A stretch of 64,000 bases of DNA. It comes from Arabidopsis thaliana. Lineage: Eukaryota; Streptophyta; Magnoliopsida; Brassicales; Brassicaceae. The DNA lies in NCBI RefSeq assembly GCF_000001735.4, contig NC_003074.8, forward strand, positions 3,534,101-3,598,100, in the 5' to 3' direction. The notes under the pieces are model-generated. The model saw nothing but the letters and a program-made list of their open reading frames with translations. It was not told the origin of the DNA and did not search any database. The translations under genes were made by a program, and so were the position numbers. Each line of letters opens with the position of its first letter. Positions within the stretch are counted from its first letter, which is position 1. Below are positions 54,542 through 64,000 of the stretch, one piece after another.

Positions 54542-57500
54542 GTGAGAGAGTGTATAACACGCGCATCTTCTTCTTCTTTAAGTACTCTGAAACTGACAAA
54601 GTATCTTGTTTTGTCTTTTTTTTTTTTTTTAGTTTAAGCCTCCAAGGCGAGGCTTGATCGACACGTGTTTAGTCTGACGTGGATACTGTAAGATGCTTCC
54701 TCGGTGACTTCTCCATGACTCGAATTCGGCGCTTCTCCACGTTTCCATCATATTTTCTTTTTTTGTTTCCCTATTTGTTCTTTGAATCCTCGAAATATTT
54801 TCTAATCATCAATTATAGCCTCTATCTTTTGGAATCTTAATTTATACCCATTTGATCATTCGATGAAAAGTTTCTTATCGAATGTTTTTGACAGATTTTT
54901 ATGGTTCAGTAGTTTTACAAGGTTATAAATATTTACTTTGCTAAACGTTTTACATGTTTGAGATCCTAACATTAGTTCCATATTGTAAATATCAAACATG
55001 TATAAATGTTCGAATCGAAAACATGTACATTAGCTGTTATTATTTTGTCTCAATAAATTTTGAATCTGGAAGAATTGATAACATCCTATAAATGTGGTGA
55101 CAATATGCAAAGATTGAAAACAAATTTCTCTCTGTTTATAGATTCTATGGTAGCATATAATATAAATATATAATATGATACTAATAGAATATTGAATTTC
55201 TTCTTTTCTTTTCAAAAATAGAATATTGAATTTCATCTTGATATTTTTTGATAAGCTATAGGATGTTTACACACGTCCTCTTTGGTTAAAGAGAGCAGTT
55301 CTAATCTCACCAAGCTTGGAACAGCTATAAAGCACGACAATCGAACTATACTACGACACGTTGCAGTTTGAAGCTGTCATGAAACAGACCTACCACTAGT
55401 ACCGCCACGTGACGGTCATACCCAAAGAAACGAAACTTGTAAGAAGAGATCACCGGCACGAACCTAACACATCGCAAATTCGACCGGTCTCGCTAGACAC
55501 GTTATGCATGTTTTTTGTTCGTTTAATGAATGACGACTCTTCACTTTCGTTTTTGTATTAGTCAATAATTATAAGAGTTGGCCAGTTAGGTTGATTACAT
55601 TAAATATTCGATTAGGGGAGACTAAAATATTTGTACTATTTTGTACACGTAACCTTACATTAGATGTCTTCGAAACTTCTTTCCATATGAGTCATGACAA
55701 GGAAAACTTCTTTCTATGCGTTCTCTTACCCAAAAAAAAGGTTCTCATTTTTATAATTGGAGATTCCACATATATATTATTAATTCTCGGCTTAGTAGGA
55801 TTCTACCGGGTAATATTGTAAACTAAATTTTCAATATTCAAAATTATTGTTATTGAAATCTCAATGGAATGACTCAATTAAGATAACAAAACATTGAACC
55901 AATAGATCACTTGTGAATAGTTAACGACGATTTTGATATTTTGAAGATAAATTAATAATAAATAAATAAATAAAACTGTTACCTATTTAATTGCGTCTGC
56001 TTTTTGACATTTGCGTGCGTAAAATATTTTTATATTTCCGTGGATTCGGCATGCACGATGACATTTTCCTAACATGCAAGCAAACGACACAATTTTTTAA
56101 AAATAATTATTCGATTTGTTTTCTACTTAAGAACTTGGGACGGTGTAGGACCTACCCCATTCTCTGTAAATTCTATTCCATGATCAATAATGTGAATCTC
56201 TTAGGAATAGATCAATTGCTTAAACCATCTAATTAGCGACAATTCTTGCATTGATCGATAATATTTGGATATATAGTGCCGGCTTTGAGGTCCTATAAGC
56301 TCAAAGCAAAGTTTAAAATGCGTGCACACAAAAGAAGCAGACAGATATTTTAACTTTTCGTTGGGCCATAAAAGAAGCCCCTAACAAATATGCACCTAAG
56401 TCAAGCGACATAAGAGATATGAGACGATACAGACCCACAAGGATGAAGTAACAAACATCGATTTGGATCAAGTTTGTTAAAGATAAACCCAATTCGGAGA
56501 GAGTCCACTCAATAGTGAAATGCCTACAATGGGCTCTTATTAAGCAATGGACTCTAAGAGACGTGCCTTTTTTCAATTTAGGCAACTGTAGTCTATTGGG
56601 TATAACAAATGCTATTCTTTGCCATGTATATTAAATACTTTACTCTTTGCTGCTTCTTTAATTTCTTCTTAAATGGTTTATCTAGTAAACGATGGCAAGG
56701 TATACTCTTTTGAGTTATTACGAGAGACAGAGTTAGTTACATGAGCTAGTTCAGTCTTTAATTAGCCTTTCTTTATGTACATTATCTCATAAATCTACAT
56801 GTGAAAACTTTATTTACTCTTTGTGGAGAGAAAATAAATTGTAAAGCAGCAGCACAAGATCGATTTACTGTTGATTTCACATTTTGAATGTAGTACTGGG
56901 CCTTGAGGGACATAGAAAAGCTAAGATTGCACTGCAGTACTGCACCCATTCATTTTGTGACTCGGCCCCTCCCCATTTTGTACGTAAACAAGAAAACGCG
57001 TTCGTGATTCACTTTAACTTTATGGAAAAAAAACAATTTGGCGACTTGCATCGACGTGCGCGTTTATATTATATAAACTGATTTTCAAAAGAAGGCATGA
57101 TTCATCAAAGCATGTATATTAGCATTCTTAATTATATCTTTGTTTCAATCATGATCCAAAAGATGTGAGTTGATCTATTGTTGTTGTTTCCACGTATGTT
57201 CGTCTATATCCAATTTTCAGTGTATTTTATTATTCTGCTACATATTTAATTTTAGCTCAAACACACATTTTAACCATATTCTCCTTGGCAATTTATTTAT
57301 TAGTCGATAGCAATTTGGTTGCAATAATCTTCTGTTATACTTGAAAAACGATCTATTAACAAATATATTCGAAAGAGTTTCAAAACAATCTATTAACAAG
57401 TATTCGAAAGTCGTCACATCGTTGACTAAAGCTGAGGACAACTCTGTCATTTTTATCTTATTCACGTGGCTACCTCTTCTTCTTCGTCTCTCATTTTATG

Positions 57501-57733
57501 TGTAATCCCACAGAGCTTGTCACTCCAAAAAAGGCAAAACAAAAAAAAAACAGCTTCTAAAAATAAAAAACAAAACAATAATCCAGCCACCGTAGGGGTA
57601 ATTCCGTAAATTTGTAACAGAAACTCCATTCCCGCGGCGTATGCAGAGGGCAATCCCGTAAACTTAACCCATCTCCGGTGATGAATAATATCAATTCCTT
57701 CACGCCGGAGTGATTTTCCACAAAAAATAAGAT

Positions 57734-60223
57734 ATGAAAGCAAATCGCGGCGGCGGAGAGCACGGCCAACACGAGGCTCTAAAGCTTTCCAGTTTCTTCT
57801 TCATGCCGGAGCGGCCACGTGATTACCTCGTGCTTTTCACACGTTTCTCCGTCCTCACGTGCCTCATCGTCTCCGTATCTCTTGTTCTCCGCGCCACTTT
57901 TTTATCCCCTTCCGCTCGAGACTATTCCACCACCTACGGTCTCAAATTAACCGCCGTACCTCAAAAAGCCATAGCTCTCCCTCCGTCCGCATCCGTCGGA
58001 CCAACCAATATCTCCCATATCTTCTTCTCTATCGCCGGAGCAGCTGAGACATGGATCGATCGGAGCCAGTACATCTCCTTATGGTGGCGAAACACGACAC
58101 GTGGCTTCGTCTGGCTCGATGAACCGGTGAAAATCCCTGAAAATCACTCCGATGTCAGATTCTCGATCCCGACTCGAGTTTCTGATCCAGGCTGGACTCG
58201 ATTCAAATTCTCCAGCTCAAGAGCCGCGGTTCGAATCGCTCGTATAATCTGGGATAGTTATCGGTTAAATCTACCAAATGTCCGGTGGTTCGTCATGGGA
58301 GATGACGATACCGTCTTCTTCACCGAGAATCTCGTCAAGGTTCTCTCAAAGTACGACCACGAGCAGATGTGGTACATCGGAGGAAACTCAGAGAGCGTCG
58401 AGCAAGACGTGATGCACGCGTACGATATGGCGTTTGGCGGCGGTGGTTTCGCTCTGAGCCGTCCATTAGCGGCGCGTTTGGCCGCCGCGATGGATGATTG
58501 TCTCCAACGTTATTTCTATTTTTACGGTTCTGATCAGAGAATCGCGTCTTGCATCAGCGAGATCGGCGTTCCGTTCACCGAAGAACGCGGTTTTCATCAG
58601 GTACGTCTGTTGTTATGCACGTGTCCGTTATCTAATTGGTTAATGTTTATACACGTGTCGAACCGTTTTGAGCTAGAATTTTGGAGCCCGACAAATTCAA
58701 AAGGGTTTTATTAGATGCTGAATTTCTCGGTGATTTAAGTGGATTCTTGCCACGTGGATTCTCATAAACTTATGGGGTCAAAAATTAATTATCACTAATC
58801 CACTTGCTTAGTGTTAGTCTGCTAGAAAAAGCATGTTGGAGTGGATTTATTGAATAAAGTCACAAAATTGTTGACCAAAAAGGAAAATATTAGTCATTCA
58901 ATTATGGACATTAGTACCTTTTTCCCTCTATTCGACTTATATATGTTAAGTACTCTTAGTTGATTGCAGTTACAGTTTTTACGTTAAGTACTCTTAGTTC
59001 ATTGCTTGATATAAATGCTCTCCGACCGTTTTCCCAAATTTTATAAGTTTATTTAGTTTTAGTGAGTGGTTCTTGTTTGTTGTGGTCCATGAATGTGGCA
59101 GAAAATTGTTTCTAAATTCGTGGGTTTAATTTATTGGTGGAGCACATGATACTGTCATGTTCAGATACATAGCTTTTAATCATGTCTAGCTACTGATCAG
59201 CTTTCTGCAATGTGCTTGTTTTAATCTTTAGTGTCCGCTAAAATCTTATACTATTTGATATTTGTTAATCATATCTGTGGTTCTTAAGATATTTATGTTT
59301 ATTGTTTTATCTCTATGTGCGTGTCATTATCACTAAGATCACGTGTAGTGTCTAAAGGGAAATTCCAATTTATATGTCTATTGATAATTTGATATTCATT
59401 ATAACATGGTAGTACAGTCGTGTTTGGACTCACATTCATTCTTTGTTTTGTGTTCTGTGATGGAATAATTATATTGCAGCTTGACATAAGAGGAGATCCA
59501 TACGGGTTTCTAGCGGCGCATCCATTGGCACCGCTTGTATCGTTGCATCACCTTGTTTACTTAGACCCAATGTTCCCTAACAAAAACCCGATCGAGTCGT
59601 TACAGACCCTAATGAAACCTTATACCTTAGACCCGAATCGAATACTCCAACAGATTAATTGTCATGATCGCAAACGTCAATGGTCTATATCCATCTCTTG
59701 GGGATACACCATTCAGATATACACTTACTTCTTGACTGCTACGGAGCTGACTACGCCGTTGCAGACCTTCAAAACTTGGCGGTCTTCCAGCGATGGACCT
59801 TTCGTGTTTAACACTCGGCCCTTGAAACCTGACCCCTGTGAGCGTCCGGTCACTTATTTCATGGATGGTGCCGAGGATGTACGGGATAGTGGGACGAAAA
59901 CTTGGTATAGCATAGGGGATAAGAACTATGGTCATTGCGGAAAGATTGAGCATACTCGATTAACTAAAGTGAAGAGGATATTGGTGACTTCAATGAAGAC
60001 GGATCCTGAGTATTGGAACAAGGTACTTAGTGTTTGTATATTTCTCATATTGAATTTAACATTTTGGGTGAGTTTAGGTTACATCTTTTTTTTTATTTTT
60101 TGCTTTTGTTGATAGGCACCGAGGAGACAGTGTTGTGAGGTGATGGAAGGAAAAGTAGGAAAAAGAAAAGAGAAAGAAATGTTGTTAAGGATTAGAAAAT
60201 GCAGATCTTTGGAGAAGATATAA
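57734..60223 (+). CDS. DUF604 / GT31-like glycosyltransferase (505 aa)
   Basis: Three exons, 57734-58600, 59480-60022 and 60116-60223, all phase 0, joining to 505 codons plus stop. The N-terminus is cytosolic and short, followed by one TM anchor (LTCLIVSVSLVLRATFL), giving a type II Golgi topology. The lumenal part has the Fringe-like catalytic signature: ISHIFFSIAGAAETW, YISLWWRN, then FVMGDDDTVFF (the DxD metal and UDP-sugar site) and HAYDMAFGGGGFALSRPLA, typical of the beta-3-glycosyltransferase fold. Exon 2 holds most of the DUF604 region (RGDPYGFLAAHPLAPLVSLHH, KTWYSIGDKNYGHCGKIEH). The C-terminus KVGKRKEKEMLLRI is basic. Acceptor and product are unknown. I recognise AT3G11420. Confidence 0.92.
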
Positions 60224-61810
60224 AAAAAGCGTTTTAATTAGAGAGATTTTTGCACATACAGATTTAGATTCGATCATTAGTTATTTGTTTCTAAATTCCT
60301 CAATTCCTAGTACCAAGAGAATGACGATTTTCTCTAGTAATACTGGCACTCTTCGTTTTTCAACATGTAAACATTACTTTGTATAATTAGTCTATATCAA
60401 ATAAATAGTTACAACATGAACGTAACTATTTATACACGAGGGTAAATTTTTAACAAATTTAAACCGAACCAAAAAGATTTCAGTTAATCATAGTTTTGTT
60501 ACAAGCGAAATCTGAAATATTCACCCTCAAGTTTGTTACGTAATTGTCTAATCTGTGTTTTTTTGTGCTAGTGTTATAATTGTTTCCTCGAATGTTAAGC
60601 ACCACATAGAAGTATACACTTTTCTTTTATTATTTTCGTTCTTCTTCCATTTAGAAACTTTTATTAATTCTACTGTTAAATCCAACGTTATTAGTTTATT
60701 TTCTCTGATGAAGTTCTAATTTTTTTTGTTTGTTGGAAAAAGGGTTACTTTTCTGATGAAGTTGCCGATTTGTTTCCAACCAAACCTCAGCTAATATAGT
60801 TAGGGAGACGGATAAGAAATTGCATAAAGGGAGAGGCTTTGTAAACACGCAAGTTTACGTCAACTTGACACATATAAACTCGTATATAGGAATTGTGTAA
60901 AATGTTAATCAATATATGTTTATGAATATAGTCCTTTTATTTCCTTAATCTATAGTCATGTTATCATCATATCGGCAAGAAAATTACTATTACAACATAT
61001 GTTTCCGTGCTTCGATTTGTCGATCAGGTAGGCAACCAAACCGGGCCAGATTAGTCACAAATGAAATTAGGCTCCACTTTGGCAAGTTTTTTCACAATTA
61101 AAAATTAGAAAGTCTAACCAAACTAATAGAAACTGAACCAAACAAAAATGTTCACGCAATTACGTAGCACTTCTCTATGAAATACTGTGGATAATTCGAT
61201 TTGAGCTAATCTATGGTAAGTCGTTTCTCTCAAACTGAATTAAGCTAAACCAAACCGAAAATAAACCGTTGTAGAACACCCATAATAAACATATATATGT
61301 TCTCTACTCTTATTTGGCTATTTTTCCATTTGCAGATACGTGTGACAACATTCCAAATATAGGCACATGATACAAATTACAAAGCCAGAAATTATAATTT
61401 ATAAACTATACATAATAAGGTCAGTAGCCTAATTACATCCATATATTTAGTTGGGCATAATAAGGATAGCCTAATTTTGGTGCATCCCGCCAAAAATTCG
61501 GACAAATGGTGAATTTCAAACCATGAATTTCTTTGTTATACATACATTACGTGCACTATTACATCAAAGAAAAATAGTGACGTGCATAAACGTATTTTCT
61601 TCACATAATCTATATATAATATATACAGCCATGTACATTTTTCAACATAGAAAAATCATGTATACAAATACGGTAGGTGCAATACTGATAAACTGCCATT
61701 CCCATTGCATTAGACGCTAGTCAATCCAAACCTTATAACATAAAAAGTTATAGTCCATTTCTTTCATATCCAATCGAGTCAAAATAATATTCGAGCAAAA
61801 AACAAAAGAA
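60224..61810. promoter_or_regulatory. DUF604 3' flank and GPAT5 promoter region
   Basis: 3' UTR to about 60400, then AT-rich spacer. At about 61020-61290 phrases such as CCAAACCGGGCC, ACTGAACCAAAC, ACCAAACCGAAAATAAACCG and GAACACCCAT resemble a degraded DNA-transposon remnant, in the same style as 53000. The last 500 bases should hold the GPAT5 promoter; I can pick out no specific element. Confidence 0.4.
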
Positions 61811-63578
61811 ATGGTTATGGAGCAAGCTGGAACGACATCGTATTCGGTCGTGTCAGAGTTTGAAGGAACAATACTGAAGAACGCAGATTCATTCTCTTAC
61901 TTCATGCTCGTAGCCTTCGAAGCAGCTGGTCTAATTCGTTTCGCTATCTTGTTGTTTCTATGGCCCGTAATCACACTCCTTGACGTTTTCAGCTACAAAA
62001 ACGCAGCTCTCAAGCTCAAGATTTTTGTAGCCACTGTTGGTCTACGTGAACCGGAGATCGAATCAGTGGCTAGAGCCGTTCTGCCAAAATTCTACATGGA
62101 CGACGTAAGCATGGACACGTGGAGGGTTTTCAGCTCGTGTAAGAAGAGGGTCGTGGTCACGAGAATGCCTCGAGTTATGGTGGAGAGGTTTGCTAAGGAG
62201 CATCTTAGAGCAGATGAGGTCATCGGTACGGAACTGATTGTAAACCGGTTCGGTTTTGTCACCGGTTTGATTCGCGAAACGGATGTTGATCAGTCTGCTT
62301 TGAACCGTGTCGCTAATTTGTTTGTTGGTCGGAGGCCTCAACTAGGTCTTGGAAAACCGGCTTTGACCGCCTCTACAAATTTCTTATCGTTATGTGAGGT
62401 AAACATTCTAAATTATATACCATTGCATGAAGCGAATACTAAAATATAATTGTTACACTTATGAGAAAGAAAAAATCAACTAGCACAATTTTTTAAATCT
62501 AACCAAAATAGGAGCATATAGTAACCAAAATATAGTATATCTATAAATCTAACCAAAATATAACGGATCTTTGTATTTTCAACCAAAATATAGTATTTCT
62601 TAATATTTCACTAAATCATAAATATCATTCTGAATTTTTTTTTGTCTTTCTATATAGGAGCATATTCATGCACCAATCCCGGAGAACTACAACCACGGTG
62701 ACCAACAACTTCAGCTACGTCCACTTCCGGTGATATTTCACGACGGAAGACTAGTGAAGCGGCCAACGCCGGCCACCGCTCTCATCATCCTCCTTTGGAT
62801 CCCATTTGGAATCATTCTCGCCGTGATCCGGATCTTTCTTGGAGCCGTCCTCCCATTGTGGGCCACACCTTACGTCTCTCAGATATTCGGTGGCCATATC
62901 ATCGTCAAAGGAAAGCCTCCTCAGCCACCGGCGGCTGGAAAATCCGGCGTGCTCTTTGTGTGTACTCACAGAACCCTAATGGACCCTGTGGTATTATCTT
63001 ATGTCCTCGGACGTAGCATCCCAGCCGTTACTTACTCAATCTCGCGCTTATCAGAGATCTTATCTCCCATTCCAACCGTCCGATTGACAAGAATCCGAGA
63101 TGTGGATGCGGCTAAGATCAAACAACAACTGTCAAAAGGAGATCTAGTGGTTTGTCCTGAGGGAACCACTTGTCGTGAACCGTTTTTGTTAAGATTCAGC
63201 GCGCTTTTCGCTGAGTTAACGGATAGGATTGTTCCGGTTGCGATGAACTACAGAGTCGGATTCTTCCACGCGACTACAGCGAGAGGCTGGAAGGGTTTGG
63301 ACCCAATTTTCTTCTTCATGAACCCAAGACCGGTTTACGAGATTACGTTCTTGAACCAGCTTCCTATGGAGGCAACATGTTCGTCCGGGAAGAGCCCGCA
63401 TGACGTGGCGAACTATGTTCAGAGAATCTTGGCGGCTACGTTAGGGTTTGAGTGCACCAACTTCACAAGAAAAGATAAGTATAGGGTTCTCGCTGGAAAC
63501 GATGGAACGGTGTCGTACTTGTCGTTGCTAGACCAATTGAAGAAGGTGGTTAGCACTTTCGAGCCTTGTCTCCATTGA
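61811..63578 (+). CDS. GPAT5: Glycerol-3-phosphate sn-2-acyltransferase GPAT5 (502 aa)
   Basis: Two exons, 61811-62398 and 62658-63578 (259-bp intron), joining to 502 codons. The N-terminal half is HAD-phosphatase-like (residues about 20-200, [17 protein letters not shown] and [12 protein letters not shown]). A hydrophobic membrane segment [23 protein letters not shown] lies near 240. The acyltransferase domain follows, with block I THRTLMD (H(X)4D), LTRIRDV, and block [13 protein letters not shown]. The enzyme adds very-long-chain acyl groups to glycerol-3-phosphate at sn-2 for root and seed-coat suberin (published for AT3G11430). Unlike GPAT4/6/8 it is reported to lack phosphatase activity. 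The start M-V-M matches the known protein. Intact, in contrast to its damaged relative at 15893-17570. Confidence 0.96.
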
Positions 63579-64000
63579 AAATACTAGAAGTATAGATCAT
63601 CCGATGATTTTCTCTCTGTTTTAATATATTAGATCAGTAGTTTCAAATTAAACCTGTTTGCAGTTTCTTTCTTTCGATTTTAGTTTTGTTTGTGATAAAA
63701 GTTTGAGATGATTTTTTTATATGGTCAAGTGTTGAATTCTTGTTTAAATGTTATTCTTTTTCAAATATGTATGTAACTCCCCATAACCAATGTTGATGAA
63801 TAATATATATGAAGGGATAAATATTTTGCTGGTCATTATATTATGAATTGCTGTTAAAAAAATTCCAGCAATTCATTTGCTTCAAAAATATTTTTGTCGA
63901 TCAAATTATTTATTTTGAATGTCGAAACCATATACTGTACAGTATAATTAACTGTTATCAACGTTGGTTCACTTAAAACGTTCTTTTAATTAGGTTCTTA
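63579..64000. other. GPAT5 3' flank
   Basis: 3' UTR-like AT-rich DNA up to the window edge. No further gene seen. Confidence 0.5.

Larger units (their letters stand above)
52151..57733. other. Long gene-poor intergenic region
   Basis: About 5.6 kb between the divergent AHG3 and DUF604 genes, with no convincing gene. A degenerate TE-like stretch lies at about 52996-53370. A C17 run is at 54525-54541 and a T-run at about 54619-54632. G-box-like ACACGTGTTT lies near 54661 and several ACACGT cores at 55350-55505. ORFs at 55591, 55991, 56313 and 56884 show no family and lie in AT-rich DNA. The last few hundred bases are the promoter and leader of the DUF604 gene. Confidence 0.45.

Noticed and set aside
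56884-57081. 65-aa ORF (MNVVLGLEGHRK)
   Set aside because: Short, with no recognisable domain or supporting context, so not called as a gene.
57462-57772. Minus-strand ORFs overlapping the DUF604 start
   Set aside because: They overlap the leader and coding start of a well-supported gene and show no family similarity.

Overview
The window is nuclear DNA of a flowering plant: AT-rich spacers, short GT-AG introns, and plant-specific families (DC1 Cys/His-rich proteins, P-class PPRs, a UDP-glycosyltransferase with a PSPG box, a clade A PP2C, plant-type GPATs). Several proteins are ones I recognise from memory as Arabidopsis thaliana: PP2CA/AHG3, GPAT5, UGT76B1, PIRL9, eIF3g and PRA1.A3. Their order matches the AT3G11280-AT3G11430 stretch of chromosome 3. 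No database search was possible, so locus names are recollection. Exon boundaries were derived by hand from GT-AG sites and checked by reading-frame arithmetic.

Layout. 1-1118: the 5' part of a DIV/MYB-like factor (minus strand) and a tRNA-Arg(CCU). 1.6-12.2 kb: a tandem array of Myb/SANT-like genes on the minus strand. It holds two complete genes, one deleted pseudogene between them, a nonautonomous Mutator-like transposon (3965-5013), and two copies of an unidentified decayed segment. 12.9-14.4 kb: a Golgi-type nucleotide-sugar transporter. 15.9-17.6 kb: a broken GPAT5-like gene. 18.2-20.6 kb: PIRL9. 22.6-24.0 kb: UGT76B1 with a TGACG pair in its promoter. 24.4-41.6 kb: an interleaved cluster of PPR pseudogenes and four DC1 genes, with a PPR 3' scrap and a tRNA-Val half joined to a DC1 fragment. 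41.7-46.3 kb: tRNA-Val(CAC), PRA1.A3 and eIF3g. 46.8 kb: a small unknown gene. 50.1-51.5 kb: AHG3. 51.6-57.7 kb: a long gene-poor spacer. 57.7-60.2 kb: a GT31/DUF604 glycosyltransferase. 61.8-63.6 kb: intact GPAT5.

The single-copy genes do ordinary jobs: translation initiation, vesicle traffic, ABA signalling, suberin lipid synthesis and salicylate/isoleucate conjugation. The dynamic parts are the two tandem clusters. The most unusual signal is in the DC1 genes. Their proline-rich N-termini are tandem repeats, and each unit carries a copy of the gene's own 5' leader plus its start codon, read in frame as HNQxxxKM-DKEEV. The coding region appears to have grown outward by duplicating its own translation start, leaving a ladder of in-frame ATGs. 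In one copy the outermost ATG has decayed and the start has moved inward.
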